Source: Nocardia gamkensis NBRC 108242 (GTDB taxonomy: Bacteria; Actinomycetota; Actinomycetes; Mycobacteriales; Mycobacteriaceae). From it: a stretch of DNA of 64,000 nucleotides. Shown piece after piece: positions 8,289-17,069 of this stretch. Location: NCBI RefSeq assembly GCF_001612985.1, contig NZ_BDBM01000032.1, positions 1 to 64,000 of the forward strand, written 5' to 3'. The first letter of the stretch is position 1. The number at the start of each line of letters is the position of its first letter. The translations under genes and the position numbers were made by a program. The notes beneath the pieces are model-generated. The model was not told the origin of the DNA. It saw only the letters and a program-made list of their open reading frames with translations, and made no database searches.

Positions 8289-9371
8289 ATGGAACGGCTT
8301 CGGGACTGGGCGATCGCCGTGGGCATCGCGGTATTCCAGCTCGTCTCGGGGTTGTCCGGGCCCGCGATCGGGTGGGTGCTGCTGGTCGCAGGCGGGCTGT
8401 CGTCGGCCGCGAGCCGCCGAGCGCCGGTCGTGGTGCTGGCGGTGACGGGGCTGACCGCGTTGGCGTACCAGGCCCTCGGGGTCGATGTGCCCGCGGTCGC
8501 ATTCTTGTTCGCCGTGTATGCCGCGTTCCGCGCGGGGCAGCGGGTGGCGGCTGTGGCGGGGTCGGTGCTCATGGTGCTCGTCATGCCTTTCGCGTTGCTG
8601 ATCTCGCCGCGCGGACTGCTCATGGGCGAGGCGTTCGCGGAGACCCGGGGCGTGCTGCAACTGGCATGGTTGGTCGCCGCGGGCGCGGCGGGTGAAGCGC
8701 TGCGGCAGGCCGAGCGGCGGGCCGAGGAGGCCGAGCGCACGCGCGAGGAGACCGCACGGCGGCGGGCCGACGAGGAACGGCTGCACATCGCTCGCGAGTT
8801 GCACGACTCGCTGACCCACCAGATCTCGGTGATCAAGGTGCAGGCCGAGGTGGCCGTGCACCTGGCCCGCAAGCGCGGCGAGCACGTGCCAGAGGCGCTG
8901 CTGGCGATCCTGGCGGCCGGTCGCGAGGCATCCCGGGAACTCAGGGCCACCCTGGAGGCCCTGCGCGACGACCGCGCACCGTCGCACGGGCTCGATCACG
9001 TGCCGGAGCTGGTGGAAAGGGTCCGCGCGACCGGCCTGGACGCGAGATTGACGGTCGAAGGGCAGCGTGCGGCCCTGCCCGCGGCCGTGGACCGGACCGC
9101 CTACCGGATCGTCCAGGAGTCGCTGACCAACATCACCCGGCACGCCGCCGCCGCCACCGCCTCGGTCCATATCGAACACCGCCCCGACGCCCTGGTGATC
9201 CAGGTGGACGACGACGGCCGAGCCACACCGGACACCATGCCGGTGCCGGGTGTGGGGCTGCTCGGAATGGGAGAGCGGGTCACCGCCCTCGGCGGCCGGT
9301 TACACACGGCGCCCCGCGGCGGGGGCGGTTTCACCGTCTGTGCCGAGCTGCCCGTGGAGCGGGCGCCTTGA
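8289..9371 (+). CDS. NarL-type sensor histidine kinase
   Basis: A 360-residue membrane histidine kinase. About four to five hydrophobic segments fill residues 8-135, a charged coiled segment (RQAERRAEEAERTREETARR) follows, then the HisKA_3 dimerisation domain with RELHDSLTHQ, phospho-acceptor His172. The HATPase domain shows the N-box ESLTNITRHA and the G-box GVGLLGMGER. Its TGA overlaps the TTG start of the response regulator (TTGA), so the pair is translationally coupled. The signal is probably membrane-associated, because no extracellular domain of any size is present. Confidence 0.94.
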   Translation: MERLRDWAIAVGIAVFQLVSGLSGPAIGWVLLVAGGLSSAASRRAPVVVLAVTGLTALAYQALGVDVPAVAFLFAVYAAFRAGQRVAAVAGSVLMVLVMPFALLISPRGLLMGEAFAETRGVLQLAWLVAAGAAGEALRQAERRAEEAERTREETARRRADEERLHIARELHDSLTHQISVIKVQAEVAVHLARKRGEHVPEALLAILAAGREASRELRATLEALRDDRAPSHGLDHVPELVERVRATGLDARLTVEGQRAALPAAVDRTAYRIVQESLTNITRHAAAATASVHIEHRPDALVIQVDDDGRATPDTMPVPGVGLLGMGERVTALGGRLHTAPRGGGGFTVCAELPVERAP

Positions 9372-10030
9372 TCCGCGTCCTGCTGGTCGACGACCAGCCG
9401 CTGATACGCAGCGGTTTCCGTGCGCTGCTCGACGTGGAGGACGATATCGAAGTGGTGGCCGAGGCCGCCGACGGCGCGCGGGGCGTCGAGCTGGCCCGCG
9501 AACACCTGCCCGACATCGCACTGATGGACATCCAGATGCCTGTCGTGGACGGCATCGAGGCGACCCGGCGCATCGCCGCCGACCCGGCCCTGACGGGGGT
9601 GCACGTGGTGATACTGACCAACTACGGCCTGGACGAGCACATCTTCGACGCCCTGCGCGCCGGTGCGGCCGGGTTCCTGGTCAAGGACATCCATCCGGAG
9701 GACTTCCTGCACGCCGTTCGGGTCGCGGCCCGGGGTGACGCACTTCTCGCGCCGTCGATCACGCGCAAACTGATCAACCGGTATGTCAGCCGGCCACCGG
9801 ACTCCGGTGAGGCTCCCGGTCTGGCCGGGCTGACCAACCGCGAGCGGGAGGTCGTCACGCTTGTCGCCCGGGGCCTGTCGAACGACGAGATCGCCGAGCA
9901 CTTGGTGATCAGCCCGCTGACCGCCAAGACCCACGTCAACCGGGCCATGACCAAGCTCCACGCCCGCGACCGCGCTCAACTGGTCGTCCTGGCTTACGAA
10001 TCCGGCTTGGTGACCCCGCGCCGAGCCTGA
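9368..10030 (+). CDS. NarL/LuxR-family response regulator
   Basis: A 220-residue response regulator partnered with the preceding kinase. The receiver domain has the acidic pocket DD at 8-9, the phospho-acceptor Asp54 in ALMDIQMP and Lys106 in FLVKD. The C-terminal LuxR-type helix-turn-helix runs about 155-200 (LTNREREVVTLVARG, then ISPLTAKTHVNRAM). It starts at TTG 9368, sharing bases with the kinase stop codon. Targets cannot be seen; the neighbouring DUF6223 gene and the pair itself are the simplest candidates. Confidence 0.94.
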   Translation: MIRVLLVDDQPLIRSGFRALLDVEDDIEVVAEAADGARGVELAREHLPDIALMDIQMPVVDGIEATRRIAADPALTGVHVVILTNYGLDEHIFDALRAGAAGFLVKDIHPEDFLHAVRVAARGDALLAPSITRKLINRYVSRPPDSGEAPGLAGLTNREREVVTLVARGLSNDEIAEHLVISPLTAKTHVNRAMTKLHARDRAQLVVLAYESGLVTPRRA

Positions 10031-10121
10031 CCTCCACCTCGCCTCGCTCGGCCGTCCGCTCAGCCCCTGCCTCGAAGCTGCTCGGGGCCACGGCCGGGCG
10101 TTGCGACCGCAGGCCTTCGGT

Positions 10122-11012
10122 TCACCCGGCCGTCCAGGGCTGCAATTTCTCCGGATTCCTGATCGCCCAAATGCGGGTGATCCGGCCGTCGGCGATGTCG
10201 AAAGCGTAGACCGTGACAATGGTGTCATCGAGCCGTGCCACCAGGCCGGGCTGGCCGTTCACCGTGCGCTCCACCAGGGTCACCGCAGGGCCGTAGGTGG
10301 CGATTTCCATCCAGGCGCGGGCGATCTGCTCGCTGCCGTGGATCGGGTCGAGGAAGGCCAGTGCCAGGCCGCCGCCGTCGGCCGTCGCGGTAGCCTGTGG
10401 ATCGAGCAGCCCGATCAGGGCCTCGATATCCCCTGTCTCCCAAGCTCGTTTGAAATCCCGGACCACCTCGGCGCGCTCGGTGCTCGACGGACCCCGGGTG
10501 GTATCGATGCGGCGGCGGGCGCTGGAGGCGAGCTGGCGACAGGCCGCGGGAGTGCGCCCGACGATCTCGGCGACCTCGGCGAAGGAGTAGCGGAAGACGT
10601 CGTGCAGAACGAACGCCACTCGCTCGGCCGGAGTCATGGAATCCAGCACGACGAGAAAGGCCATGCTGATCGACTCGTCGAGGGTGACCCGGTCGGCGGG
10701 ATCGACGGAGTCGGGACCATCGAGCCATTCGGACCGTCCGGGTACCGGCTCCGGAATCCATTCGCCCACATAGCGTTCCCGCCTGGCGCGCGCCGAACCG
10801 AGTAGATCGAGGCAGATCCGGCTGGCGACCGTCGTCAACCACGCGCCGGGCGCATCCACCTTCCGTCGCTGCGACTCCGACAGCGCGTACCAGCGCGCGT
10901 AGGTCTCCTGCACCACATCCTCGGCCTCGGCGAGGGAGCCGAGCAGACGGTAGGCGAGGTTGATCAGCTGTCGGCGTTCACTGATCACCGCGCGCAGGTG
11001 CGGGTCGGTCAT
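10122..11012 (-). CDS. ECF41-family RNA polymerase sigma factor with SnoaL-like tail
   Basis: A 296-residue extracytoplasmic-function sigma factor. Region 2 (INLAYRLLGSLAEAEDVVQE) and region 4 (VLHDVFRYSFAEVAEIVG) are followed by a SnoaL-like C-terminal domain. Three marks of the ECF41 group are visible: WIPEP (85-89), DGGG (212-215) and NPEKL (286-290). In this family the fused C-terminal domain controls activity and no separate anti-sigma factor is needed. ATG 11012 has GGAG before it. A promoter matching the ECF41 consensus lies upstream, pointing to autoregulation. The divergent FMN reductase is the nearest other candidate target. Confidence 0.93.
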   Translation of the reverse strand: MTDPHLRAVISERRQLINLAYRLLGSLAEAEDVVQETYARWYALSESQRRKVDAPGAWLTTVASRICLDLLGSARARRERYVGEWIPEPVPGRSEWLDGPDSVDPADRVTLDESISMAFLVVLDSMTPAERVAFVLHDVFRYSFAEVAEIVGRTPAACRQLASSARRRIDTTRGPSSTERAEVVRDFKRAWETGDIEALIGLLDPQATATADGGGLALAFLDPIHGSEQIARAWMEIATYGPAVTLVERTVNGQPGLVARLDDTIVTVYAFDIADGRITRIWAIRNPEKLQPWTAG

Positions 11013-11091
11013 GGTCGTCTCCTTCGGTGTGTGCGTCCTCACCGAATTCGACGAATCAGCGAACCGATTTGTGAGGCGGCCTGACATTCCG

Positions 11092-11120
11092 GACGGCTGC
11101 GTCGTCGGAAGGTTGTGACA
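11092..11120 (-). promoter_or_regulatory. ECF41-type promoter upstream of the sigma gene
   Basis: On the minus strand TGTCACA (11120-11114) is followed 18 nt later by CGTC (11095-11092). TGTCACA and CGTC are the -35 and -10 elements known for ECF41 sigma factors. The predicted transcript would start about 70-80 nt before the sigma factor ATG. Confidence 0.65.
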
Positions 11121-11146
11121 CCTTCAGCAGAGCAGGAGTTCCGGAA

Positions 11147-11731
11147 ATGACCAGAATCGGGATTATCCTCGGCAGTACCCGCCCCAACCGCAACGGCTCG
11201 CAGGTCGCCCGGTGGGTCCTGGAAACGGCATCGCAGCGCGGCGACGCGGAGTTCGAACTGATCGATCTGCGCGACCACCCGCTACCGCATCTGGACGAAC
11301 CGGTGGCGCCGATGTTCGGTCCGTCGAGCAACGCGCATACCCGCGCCTGGGCCGAGCGGATCGCCCCGTTCGACGGCTTCGTGGTGGTGACCCCGGAGTA
11401 CAACGGCGGGGTCCCCGGAGTACTGAAGAACGCCTTCGATCACCTGTTCGCGGAGTGGACCGACAAGGCGGTCGGATTCGTCTCCTACGGCGTGAACGGC
11501 GGCGCTCGCGCGGTGGTGCAGCTACGCACAGTCTGCAGCACGTTGGGTATGGCCGACGTGGGTTATCAGGTCACGATTTCGGTGCTCACCGATTTCGAAA
11601 ACCACACCACCTTCACACCGCGCGATCATCATGCCGCCGCCCTCGACAAGACGCTGGATCAGCTCATCGCCTGGAGCACCGCATTGGCGCCGCTGCGGAC
11701 CGGCACCGAAACCACTCTCATGAATTCCTGA
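11147..11731 (+). CDS. NADPH-dependent FMN reductase family protein
   Basis: A 194-residue flavodoxin-fold reductase, cytosolic, expected to bind FMN and reduce it or a quinone or azo substrate with NAD(P)H. The phosphate-binding loop GSTRPNRNG follows the first strand (residues 9-17) and the family signature TPEYNGGVPGVLKNAFDH is complete. It has AGGAG before the ATG, and is followed 10 nt later by a SnoaL-like gene, probably one transcript. It is divergent from an ECF41 sigma factor; reductases and SnoaL proteins are common ECF41 neighbours. Confidence 0.93.
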   Translation: MTRIGIILGSTRPNRNGSQVARWVLETASQRGDAEFELIDLRDHPLPHLDEPVAPMFGPSSNAHTRAWAERIAPFDGFVVVTPEYNGGVPGVLKNAFDHLFAEWTDKAVGFVSYGVNGGARAVVQLRTVCSTLGMADVGYQVTISVLTDFENHTTFTPRDHHAAALDKTLDQLIAWSTALAPLRTGTETTLMNS

Positions 11732-11741
11732 GGAGCCGATT

Positions 11742-12203
11742 ATGACCGGAATCAACAACTTTCAGTCAGCTGACACCGAGGCCGATGAAGTCGAGCTTCG
11801 CCGAGCAATCGACAAGGTGATCGAAGGGCTGCGAATCAAGGATCTCGAGGTCCTGAAGCAGATGTACACGCCCGACGTCGTGTCCTTCGATGTCGAGCCG
11901 CCGCTCCAGCATATCGGGATAGCGGCGAAACTCGAGAACTGGGCGAAGGTGTTCCTGTTCTTCGAGAGTGTGACCTATGAGGTCCGCGACCTGACGTTCA
12001 CCGTAGGCGGGGATGTGGCATTCGGGCATGCCTTCGCTCGGCTCAGCGGCACGTTGAAGAACGGAGCGGCAACGAGCGGTATGTGGGTCCGGGTCACGTA
12101 CGGCATGCGGAAGATCGACAACGCCTGGCTGATCGCTCACGACCAGGTCTCGGTACCGCTCGACATCTCCAGTGGCAAAGGCGTGGTCGACCTCGAGCCC
12201 TGA
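11742..12203 (+). CDS. SnoaL-like / nuclear transport factor 2-fold protein
   Basis: A 153-residue protein with the NTF2-like cone fold pattern: an N-terminal helix (AIDKVIEGLRIKDLEVLKQM), YTPDVVSFDVEPPL, and C-terminal strands (MWVRVTYGMRKIDNAWLIAHD). Such proteins are ketosteroid-isomerase-like enzymes or small-ligand binders; catalytic identity cannot be judged. It starts behind TGAGGAG, 10 nt after the FMN reductase gene, and is followed by a strong GC-rich hairpin. Confidence 0.85.
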   Translation: MTGINNFQSADTEADEVELRRAIDKVIEGLRIKDLEVLKQMYTPDVVSFDVEPPLQHIGIAAKLENWAKVFLFFESVTYEVRDLTFTVGGDVAFGHAFARLSGTLKNGAATSGMWVRVTYGMRKIDNAWLIAHDQVSVPLDISSGKGVVDLEP

Positions 12204-12528
12204 CGGGCCGCCGAAACGTTGTCGAGAACCTGACGCATCGCTCGAGACGTTGTGATGCCGATATCCGGTCGCATCGAAGGCCCGGGGCCGCCCACCACAG
12301 CGGCTCCGGGCCTCGCCTGACGCCTTGCTTCTCCTGATCGGCCCCCGAAGCCGGCGGTGTCGATCGTCGAGTCTGCCCGCTGTGACCGTGGCGTCGGCCG
12401 AACCGGCGGCCGCCACGGAGAGCCCGCGTGGCGGATGCCGGATCGGACAGCAGGGTGCCGGCGGGTGATCGGATGACGTAGCCCCAGGTGATGCGCGGAG
12501 CAGACAGCCGTCGAACGAGTGGCGCAAC
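12204..12528. other. Intergenic region between convergent genes
   Basis: About 325 bases between the SnoaL-like gene and the truncated haemoglobin gene. Apart from the hairpin at 12278-12313 I see no gene or regulatory motif. Confidence 0.5.
12278..12313 (+). terminator. Strong GC-rich hairpin, possible terminator
   Basis: AGGCCCGGGGCCGC pairs with GCGGCTCCGGGCCT (13 of 14 Watson-Crick, one G-T) around an 8-nt loop. There is no U-run, so it would be a non-canonical actinobacterial terminator for the reductase-SnoaL transcript. Confidence 0.5.
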
Positions 12529-12921
12529 CTATTCGATCGCTTTGGAGATGATGTCGTCGGCGAGGGGAGCGACCGCCGCGATGATCTCGGCCGTAATAGC
12601 CGGTGGCGTACCAGCCGCTCGGAGGGACTGGGTCAGATGTTCGGCGACGCGGTCGAAGTGGTGCCGGGTTATGCCTCGACCTTGGTGGACCTGCTTCATC
12701 CGCGGCCCGGTGTATGGCGTCGGTCCTCCCAGGGCGGCGGCGAAGAACTCGACCTGGCGGCCCTTCACTCGCGGCATGTTGACGCCGGTGAAAAATGGCG
12801 CAAGTTCCTCGTCGGCCAGGATGCGGGCGTAGAGGTCTTCTACGACGATTTCGAGGGCAGCGTGGCCCCCGGCCCGGGCGTAGAGGGTGCGGTCGTAGGG
12901 CGTGGCCGACGTTGTGTCCAC
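12529..12921 (-). CDS. glbN: Group I truncated haemoglobin (GlbN-like)
   Basis: A 130-residue haem protein that follows mycobacterial trHbN almost residue by residue: the B10 tyrosine is Tyr31 in VVEDLYARILAD, the CD region reads APFFTGVNMPR, and the proximal histidine is His79 in MKQVHQGRGIT. trHbN converts nitric oxide to nitrate with bound oxygen, protecting against nitrosative stress. I use the GTG at 12921 because GGAG sits before it and it yields the normal length; an open extension upstream has no family match. Confidence 0.93.
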   Translation of the reverse strand: MDTTSATPYDRTLYARAGGHAALEIVVEDLYARILADEELAPFFTGVNMPRVKGRQVEFFAAALGGPTPYTGPRMKQVHQGRGITRHHFDRVAEHLTQSLRAAGTPPAITAEIIAAVAPLADDIISKAIE

Positions 12922-13697
12922 GGTGGGCTCCTCGGATTGCGGGCGATCAGATGTGCGTTCGGAGACGGCGACTCGGCATGTCGGCAATGACGACGGATTC
13001 GGAGCTGCCGAGCGGTGGAGGCCGGTCAGGGTGACATCTCGCTGAATCCGCTGAGAACTCGAAGATTCCGTAACACCTTCGGTTCTGATATCGCCGCTCA
13101 CGCCAACCTCCGTACTCGCTCGGCGCCACGGGGTCGCACACCAGAGCGCCGCCCTGCTCGCTTCGCCGCACTCGATGCCGCCCAGTTATGTTACTGCATA
13201 TTCCATAGAGTATGCGACCGTCGCTGGTGTCTGCCATCCGGTGCGACACCCGATTGGAAGTCATATGAAAGTGCAGTTAGATCCACATATAGTGCATGGT
13301 TTTACAGATCTCCAACAGGCAGCTTCCCGGTCAATTAAGTTATTCGCTATGCTGTAGCAAACGCTGGTGCTGCGGGCGGCGAAAATCACGATGCCTGATA
13401 GCAGGGCGATACCCGCTGCCGGCCGGGCTGGACCCCAGCGCAGGGTGCCGCGCCTTTCGGTGTCCGGTGTCGAAGCGCGAAGTCGTCCACGCCCGGTAGG
13501 CGCGGCACCGGCCACGGCGGCGCGAGGACTCGGACGGCGGTGTAGCCCAGTGACCCGGCTCCGTGGGGGGTGACGGACGTGCGGTCGCCGCGTCGACTGC
13601 GGAGGACCATAACGCCCCGGCATCGGGGCCGCGCGATCGGCCGTCCGCGTGGTGCTCACTCGGTAGGCTCGCGCGTGGTATCGGGAGGCGAGCACCG
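12922..13697. other. Intergenic region with an AT-rich island, no supportable gene
   Basis: About 775 bases. Bases 13180-13370 are clearly AT-richer than the surroundings (for example around CATATTCCATAGAGTATG and CCACATATAGTGC). A 30-codon frame (13265-13357) lies in it but has no convincing ribosome site. The GC-rich rest has open frames on both strands with arginine/proline-rich translations typical of non-coding DNA. The AT-rich tract may be a promoter region or a foreign fragment. Confidence 0.4.
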
Positions 13698-14192
13698 ATG
13701 GCGGGAACGGATCGCTGGTCATGGCGGCGTGTCCTCGGTACGGATGGCCCGGCGGCAGCGATCTGTATCCGGTTGTCGGTGGGGCTGGTGTTCCTCAGTG
13801 AGGGGATCCAGAAGTTCCTCTATCCGGACAAATTGGGCCCCGGCCGGTTCGAAAGGATCGGTATCCCGGCCCCGACCTTCTTCGCGAACCTCGACGGCGT
13901 CGTCGAGGTCACCTGCGGGCTCCTGATCGTCATCGGACTGCTGACCCGCTTCGCCACGCTGCCGTTACTGGTCGATATCGTCCTGGCGATCGTGCTGACC
14001 AAGTTGCGTGAGCTGCGCCCGGGCGGGTTCCAAGGAGTAGAAGGCATCTGGGGGATGGCCCACGACGCGCGCACAGATGTAGCGATGCTGCTCGGGCTGA
14101 TCTACCTGCTGTGGGCCGGGCCCGGCCGCTGGTCACTGGACGCCCTGCTCACACGGCCGGAACCGCCAGGACGCCGACGATCGAACCGGTGA
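13698..14192 (+). CDS. DoxX-family membrane protein
   Basis: A 164-residue membrane protein of the DoxX family with four hydrophobic helices: ICIRLSVGLVFLSEGIQKF, the LDGVVEVTCGLLIVIGLLT segment, LPLLVDIVLAIVLTKL and DVAMLLGLIYLLWAGPG. The SEGIQKFLYP and VVEVTCGLLI motifs are typical. Members contribute to redox and stress tolerance in mycobacteria, but chemistry is poorly known. I use the ATG at 13698 behind GGGAGGCGAG; the frame is open further upstream without similarity. Confidence 0.88.
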   Translation: MAGTDRWSWRRVLGTDGPAAAICIRLSVGLVFLSEGIQKFLYPDKLGPGRFERIGIPAPTFFANLDGVVEVTCGLLIVIGLLTRFATLPLLVDIVLAIVLTKLRELRPGGFQGVEGIWGMAHDARTDVAMLLGLIYLLWAGPGRWSLDALLTRPEPPGRRRSNR

Positions 14193-14268
14193 CTCCGAGG
14201 CATAGTCCCTCGCCAGGTCCCGCAATCTTGCCTCAACGAAGCACGGTGATCATGACAGGATCTTGATC

Positions 14269-14685
14269 ATGCCGATTTCCACCAGTTCGTTCGACCATGT
14301 TCGCTTGACAGTGACCGACATCGACAGATCCCGGGCCTTCTATGACGCCGTCTTCGGATGGCCGATCGCGTGGGAGTGTCCTGCGGACGCGGACGAAGCC
14401 ACCCGTGCGCGATTCGGGTTCCTCTTCGGCGGTGTGATCTACCAGATGGGTAATGCACTGCTGGGGCTTCGCCCTGTCGCCAGCGACGAGTTCGACGAAG
14501 ATCGAGTAGGACTCGACCACCTCGCCTTCGCCCTCGCCACTCGGTCGGATCTCGATTCGGCGGCTGCCTTGCTCGACGAACTCGGCATCCCGCACGAGGG
14601 GGTGAAAGATCTCGGTGCCATGTACATTCTGGAATTCCGCGACCCGGACAACATCGCGCTGGAGTTGGTCGTACGCAAGCAGTGA
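14269..14685 (+). CDS. VOC-family (glyoxalase/bleomycin resistance-like) protein
   Basis: A 138-residue vicinal-oxygen-chelate fold protein: FDHVRLTVTDIDRSRAFYDAV at the start, GLDHLAFALA in the middle and FRDPDNIALELVV at the end. Metal-ligand positions are plausible as His in the first and third repeats and Glu near the C-terminus (LELVV). Members are metal-dependent isomerases, dioxygenases or drug-binding proteins; the sequence does not say which. ATG 14269 is used; a TTG two codons earlier is also in frame. Confidence 0.9.
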   Translation: MPISTSSFDHVRLTVTDIDRSRAFYDAVFGWPIAWECPADADEATRARFGFLFGGVIYQMGNALLGLRPVASDEFDEDRVGLDHLAFALATRSDLDSAAALLDELGIPHEGVKDLGAMYILEFRDPDNIALELVVRKQ

Positions 14686-14932
14686 TCGCCCCTTCCCGGA
14701 GAGCCTCGGCATCCGCGGTGGCACATATGACGCATGGAAGTCGTCCTGGTCTGAGCCGTCTCAACAGTTGGCGGGGACCGTGTCGCCCGTGAGCCGGACC
14801 TCGAACCGGATCGCGCCCGGGCTCTGCGCGGGCAGGACGATGGCCGCGCCGCGCCCGGGTCTCCAGGTCCGGTGGACTGGGATGTAGTGGCGATCACACA
14901 CCAGGCATTTCCGGTGAAGAGCATGAGCCGGG

Positions 14933-16192
14933 TCAGGGTTTGCGTGCTGTGGCGACGATCGTGGGCACGATGGCCAGTGCGAGGATGCCGCCGCCGATGG
15001 CCAGCGTGGGATAATCGGCAGCGGCGACGACCAGTCCCGATGTCATGCCACCGGTGGCGCCGGCGATGGCGATGGTGACGTCGAGGATGCCTTGTGTTCT
15101 GGCGCGGGTCGCCAGCGGCACGGTGTCGGTGATGATCGCGGTGCCCGAGACGAGGCCGAAGTTCCAGCCGAGCCCGAGCAACGTGAGTGCGGTCGTCAAC
15201 AGGGTGACGGAGTCGTTGGGGGCACAGGCGGCGACTGCTCCGGCGCCGAGCAGAGTCGGCCCTGAGGCCGCTGCGATGGTGAAGTGGCCGAAGCGATCTA
15301 CGAGCCAGCCCGTCACCGGCGATGGCAAGTACATCGCGCCGATATGGATGGAGATGACCAGGCCGGCGGCGGTGGTGCTGTGGCCGTGGTCGCGCATGTG
15401 GACGGGTGTCATCGTCATGACCGCCACCATCACGAACTGAGTGAGCACCATGACAACTACACCGGCCCACACGCCGGGGCCGCGCTTTTCGACCGCGGGA
15501 CGCGGCGGAATGTCGGCATCATCAGGCTGCGCGAGGACCCGGTCGGCCTCGCGTGTGCGGGCGAGTAGCAGCGGGTCGGGGCGCAGCCAGATGGCCAGTA
15601 CCACTGCCGCCGACGCGTATGCGGCGCCGGCGAGCAGGAACGGTCCGGCCAGGTGGGGGATGCCGAGTTCGTGTGCCAGGTCGCTGGTCGGCGTGGTGAG
15701 GTTGGGGCCGGCCACGCCGCCGAGTGTCGTGGCGACCAGCACGGTGGACACGGCACGGGCGCGGTGGGCGGAGTCGGCCAGATCGGCTCCGGCATACCGG
15801 GCCTGCAGATTGGTGGAGGTTCCGGCGCCGTAGACGAACAGCGCGGCGAACAGCAGGATCGGATTGTCCGCGATGGCGGCGGCGATAATTCCGACGCTGC
15901 CGATGGCGCCGGCCAGGTAGCCGGCGACCAGGCCGGTGCGGCGGCCGCGGGCTTGCGAGATGCGTCCGACGGTAACGGCCGCCAGCGCGGAGCCCGCGGT
16001 GCCGAGCGCACTGGGCAGACCGGCGAGGCTGGTCGAGCCGAGCATGTCCTGCGCCAGCAGTGCACCGACGGTTAGGCCCGCCGCCAGTCCCGCTCCGCTG
16101 AGGGCCTGCGCGGCGACGAGGACGAACAGGGTGCGACGCTGCGCCCGGGCGCCGGGGGCATCGCCGGTGTGGGCAGGTACCGAAGTCGTCAC
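14933..16192 (-). CDS. Major facilitator superfamily transporter
   Basis: A 419-residue multi-spanning transporter with about twelve hydrophobic segments; the first loop carries the MFS motif-A-like VGRISQARGRRTG, and a central charged loop (RTREADRVLAQPDDADIPPR) separates the halves. It probably exports a small molecule with proton exchange. The GTG at 16192 lies only 7 nt after the stop of the upstream metallo-hydrolase gene, so the two form one operon under the operator at 16998-17053. The longer open frame upstream is antisense-like and overlaps the hydrolase gene, so I reject it. Confidence 0.9.
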   Translation of the reverse strand: MTTSVPAHTGDAPGARAQRRTLFVLVAAQALSGAGLAAGLTVGALLAQDMLGSTSLAGLPSALGTAGSALAAVTVGRISQARGRRTGLVAGYLAGAIGSVGIIAAAIADNPILLFAALFVYGAGTSTNLQARYAGADLADSAHRARAVSTVLVATTLGGVAGPNLTTPTSDLAHELGIPHLAGPFLLAGAAYASAAVVLAIWLRPDPLLLARTREADRVLAQPDDADIPPRPAVEKRGPGVWAGVVVMVLTQFVMVAVMTMTPVHMRDHGHSTTAAGLVISIHIGAMYLPSPVTGWLVDRFGHFTIAAASGPTLLGAGAVAACAPNDSVTLLTTALTLLGLGWNFGLVSGTAIITDTVPLATRARTQGILDVTIAIAGATGGMTSGLVVAAADYPTLAIGGGILALAIVPTIVATARKP

Positions 16193-16199
16193 GACGGAC

Positions 16200-16991
16200 T
16201 CAGACCCTCTGGCCGAAATCGAGGCGGTCGCGGAGTCCGGCGGCGGTGAAGGCGGCGACCAGTTCGGCCCGGCCTTCGGTGAAGTGTGCCCATCCCTCGT
16301 AATGAACGGGAACAACCTGACGCGCACAAAGGATCTCGGCGGCCGCGGCGGTCTGGGCACTGTCGAGAACGATCGGCGCGCCGTCGAAGAGAATGGAGAA
16401 GCGGGGCGCTCCAGCGAAGAGGATGGCTGTGTCCACCGGCGCGAAACGTTCGGCGATCTGCTCGACCGCGGTTAGTGAGGCGTTGTCACCGCTGACATAG
16501 ATGGTGGGCAGGCCTTCGCCGGTCAGCACGAATCCGACGACCTGGCCGGTGACGGGTTCGACCTCCTCGCGGGTGCCCGGCCCGTGGATCGCGGGCACGC
16601 CGGTCACGGTGATCGTGCCACCGCCGGGGCGATCCAGCTCGATCGACTCCCAGTCGAGGAGGCCTTTGGCGCCATTCCCCAGGCGTTGCCCGCCACCCGG
16701 CGTGGTGAGGGTGAGCGGCACTTCGGCGAGCAGGGCACGGCCGGAGTCGTCGAGATTGTCGGGGTGCTCGTCGTGCGAGAGCAGAACCACGTCGACGCGA
16801 CCGAGGTCGGCCGGGGTGGCGGCGGTCGGCGCGGTCTTGGTCAGCAGGCCGCCGGGCTGCGGGAAGTCACGAGGCGCATCGAAGGTCGGGTCGGTGAGGA
16901 ACCGCAGCCCGCCGTATTCGAACAGGGCGGTCGGCCCGCCGAAGATGCGCACGCGGACATGCTGGTCGGTGGGGCTTGCGGGGGATGCCAC
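16200..16991 (-). CDS. MBL-fold metal-dependent hydrolase (UlaG-like)
   Basis: A 263-residue beta-lactamase-fold hydrolase. Metal-ligand positions are visible in order: LLSHDEHPDNLDD, AIHGPG, SGDNA and VPVHYEGWAHF. This resembles UlaG-like hydrolases rather than true beta-lactamases. I choose GTG 16991 because GAGGAG lies just before it; an ATG at 17018, inside the operator, would add nine residues. First gene of an operon with the MFS transporter and divergent from a CGNR regulator, suggesting a regulated detoxification or export pair. Confidence 0.88.
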   Translation of the reverse strand: MASPASPTDQHVRVRIFGGPTALFEYGGLRFLTDPTFDAPRDFPQPGGLLTKTAPTAATPADLGRVDVVLLSHDEHPDNLDDSGRALLAEVPLTLTTPGGGQRLGNGAKGLLDWESIELDRPGGGTITVTGVPAIHGPGTREEVEPVTGQVVGFVLTGEGLPTIYVSGDNASLTAVEQIAERFAPVDTAILFAGAPRFSILFDGAPIVLDSAQTAAAAEILCARQVVPVHYEGWAHFTEGRAELVAAFTAAGLRDRLDFGQRV

Positions 16992-16997
16992 TACGAA

Positions 16998-17053
16998 CTC
17001 CTCACGGATGAAGTTCAATCTATCCGTGAGGAGGGTAGGTCGTTCTCACGGAT
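16998..17053. promoter_or_regulatory. Three-copy operator between MBL/MFS operon and CGNR regulator
   Basis: CTCCTCACGGAT (16998-17009) and ATCCGTGAGGAG (17022-17033) are a perfect 12-bp inverted repeat with a 12-nt centre. A third copy, CTCACGGAT (17045-17053), makes a second inverted pair with the middle one. The array covers the region just before both divergent genes and overlaps the MBL ribosome site. Confidence 0.7.
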
Positions 17054-17069
17054 AAAAGCAACTTGTAAC

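Noticed and set aside
13265..13357. 30-codon frame in the AT-rich island
   Set aside because: No convincing ribosome site and no family; kept only as part of the intergenic entry.
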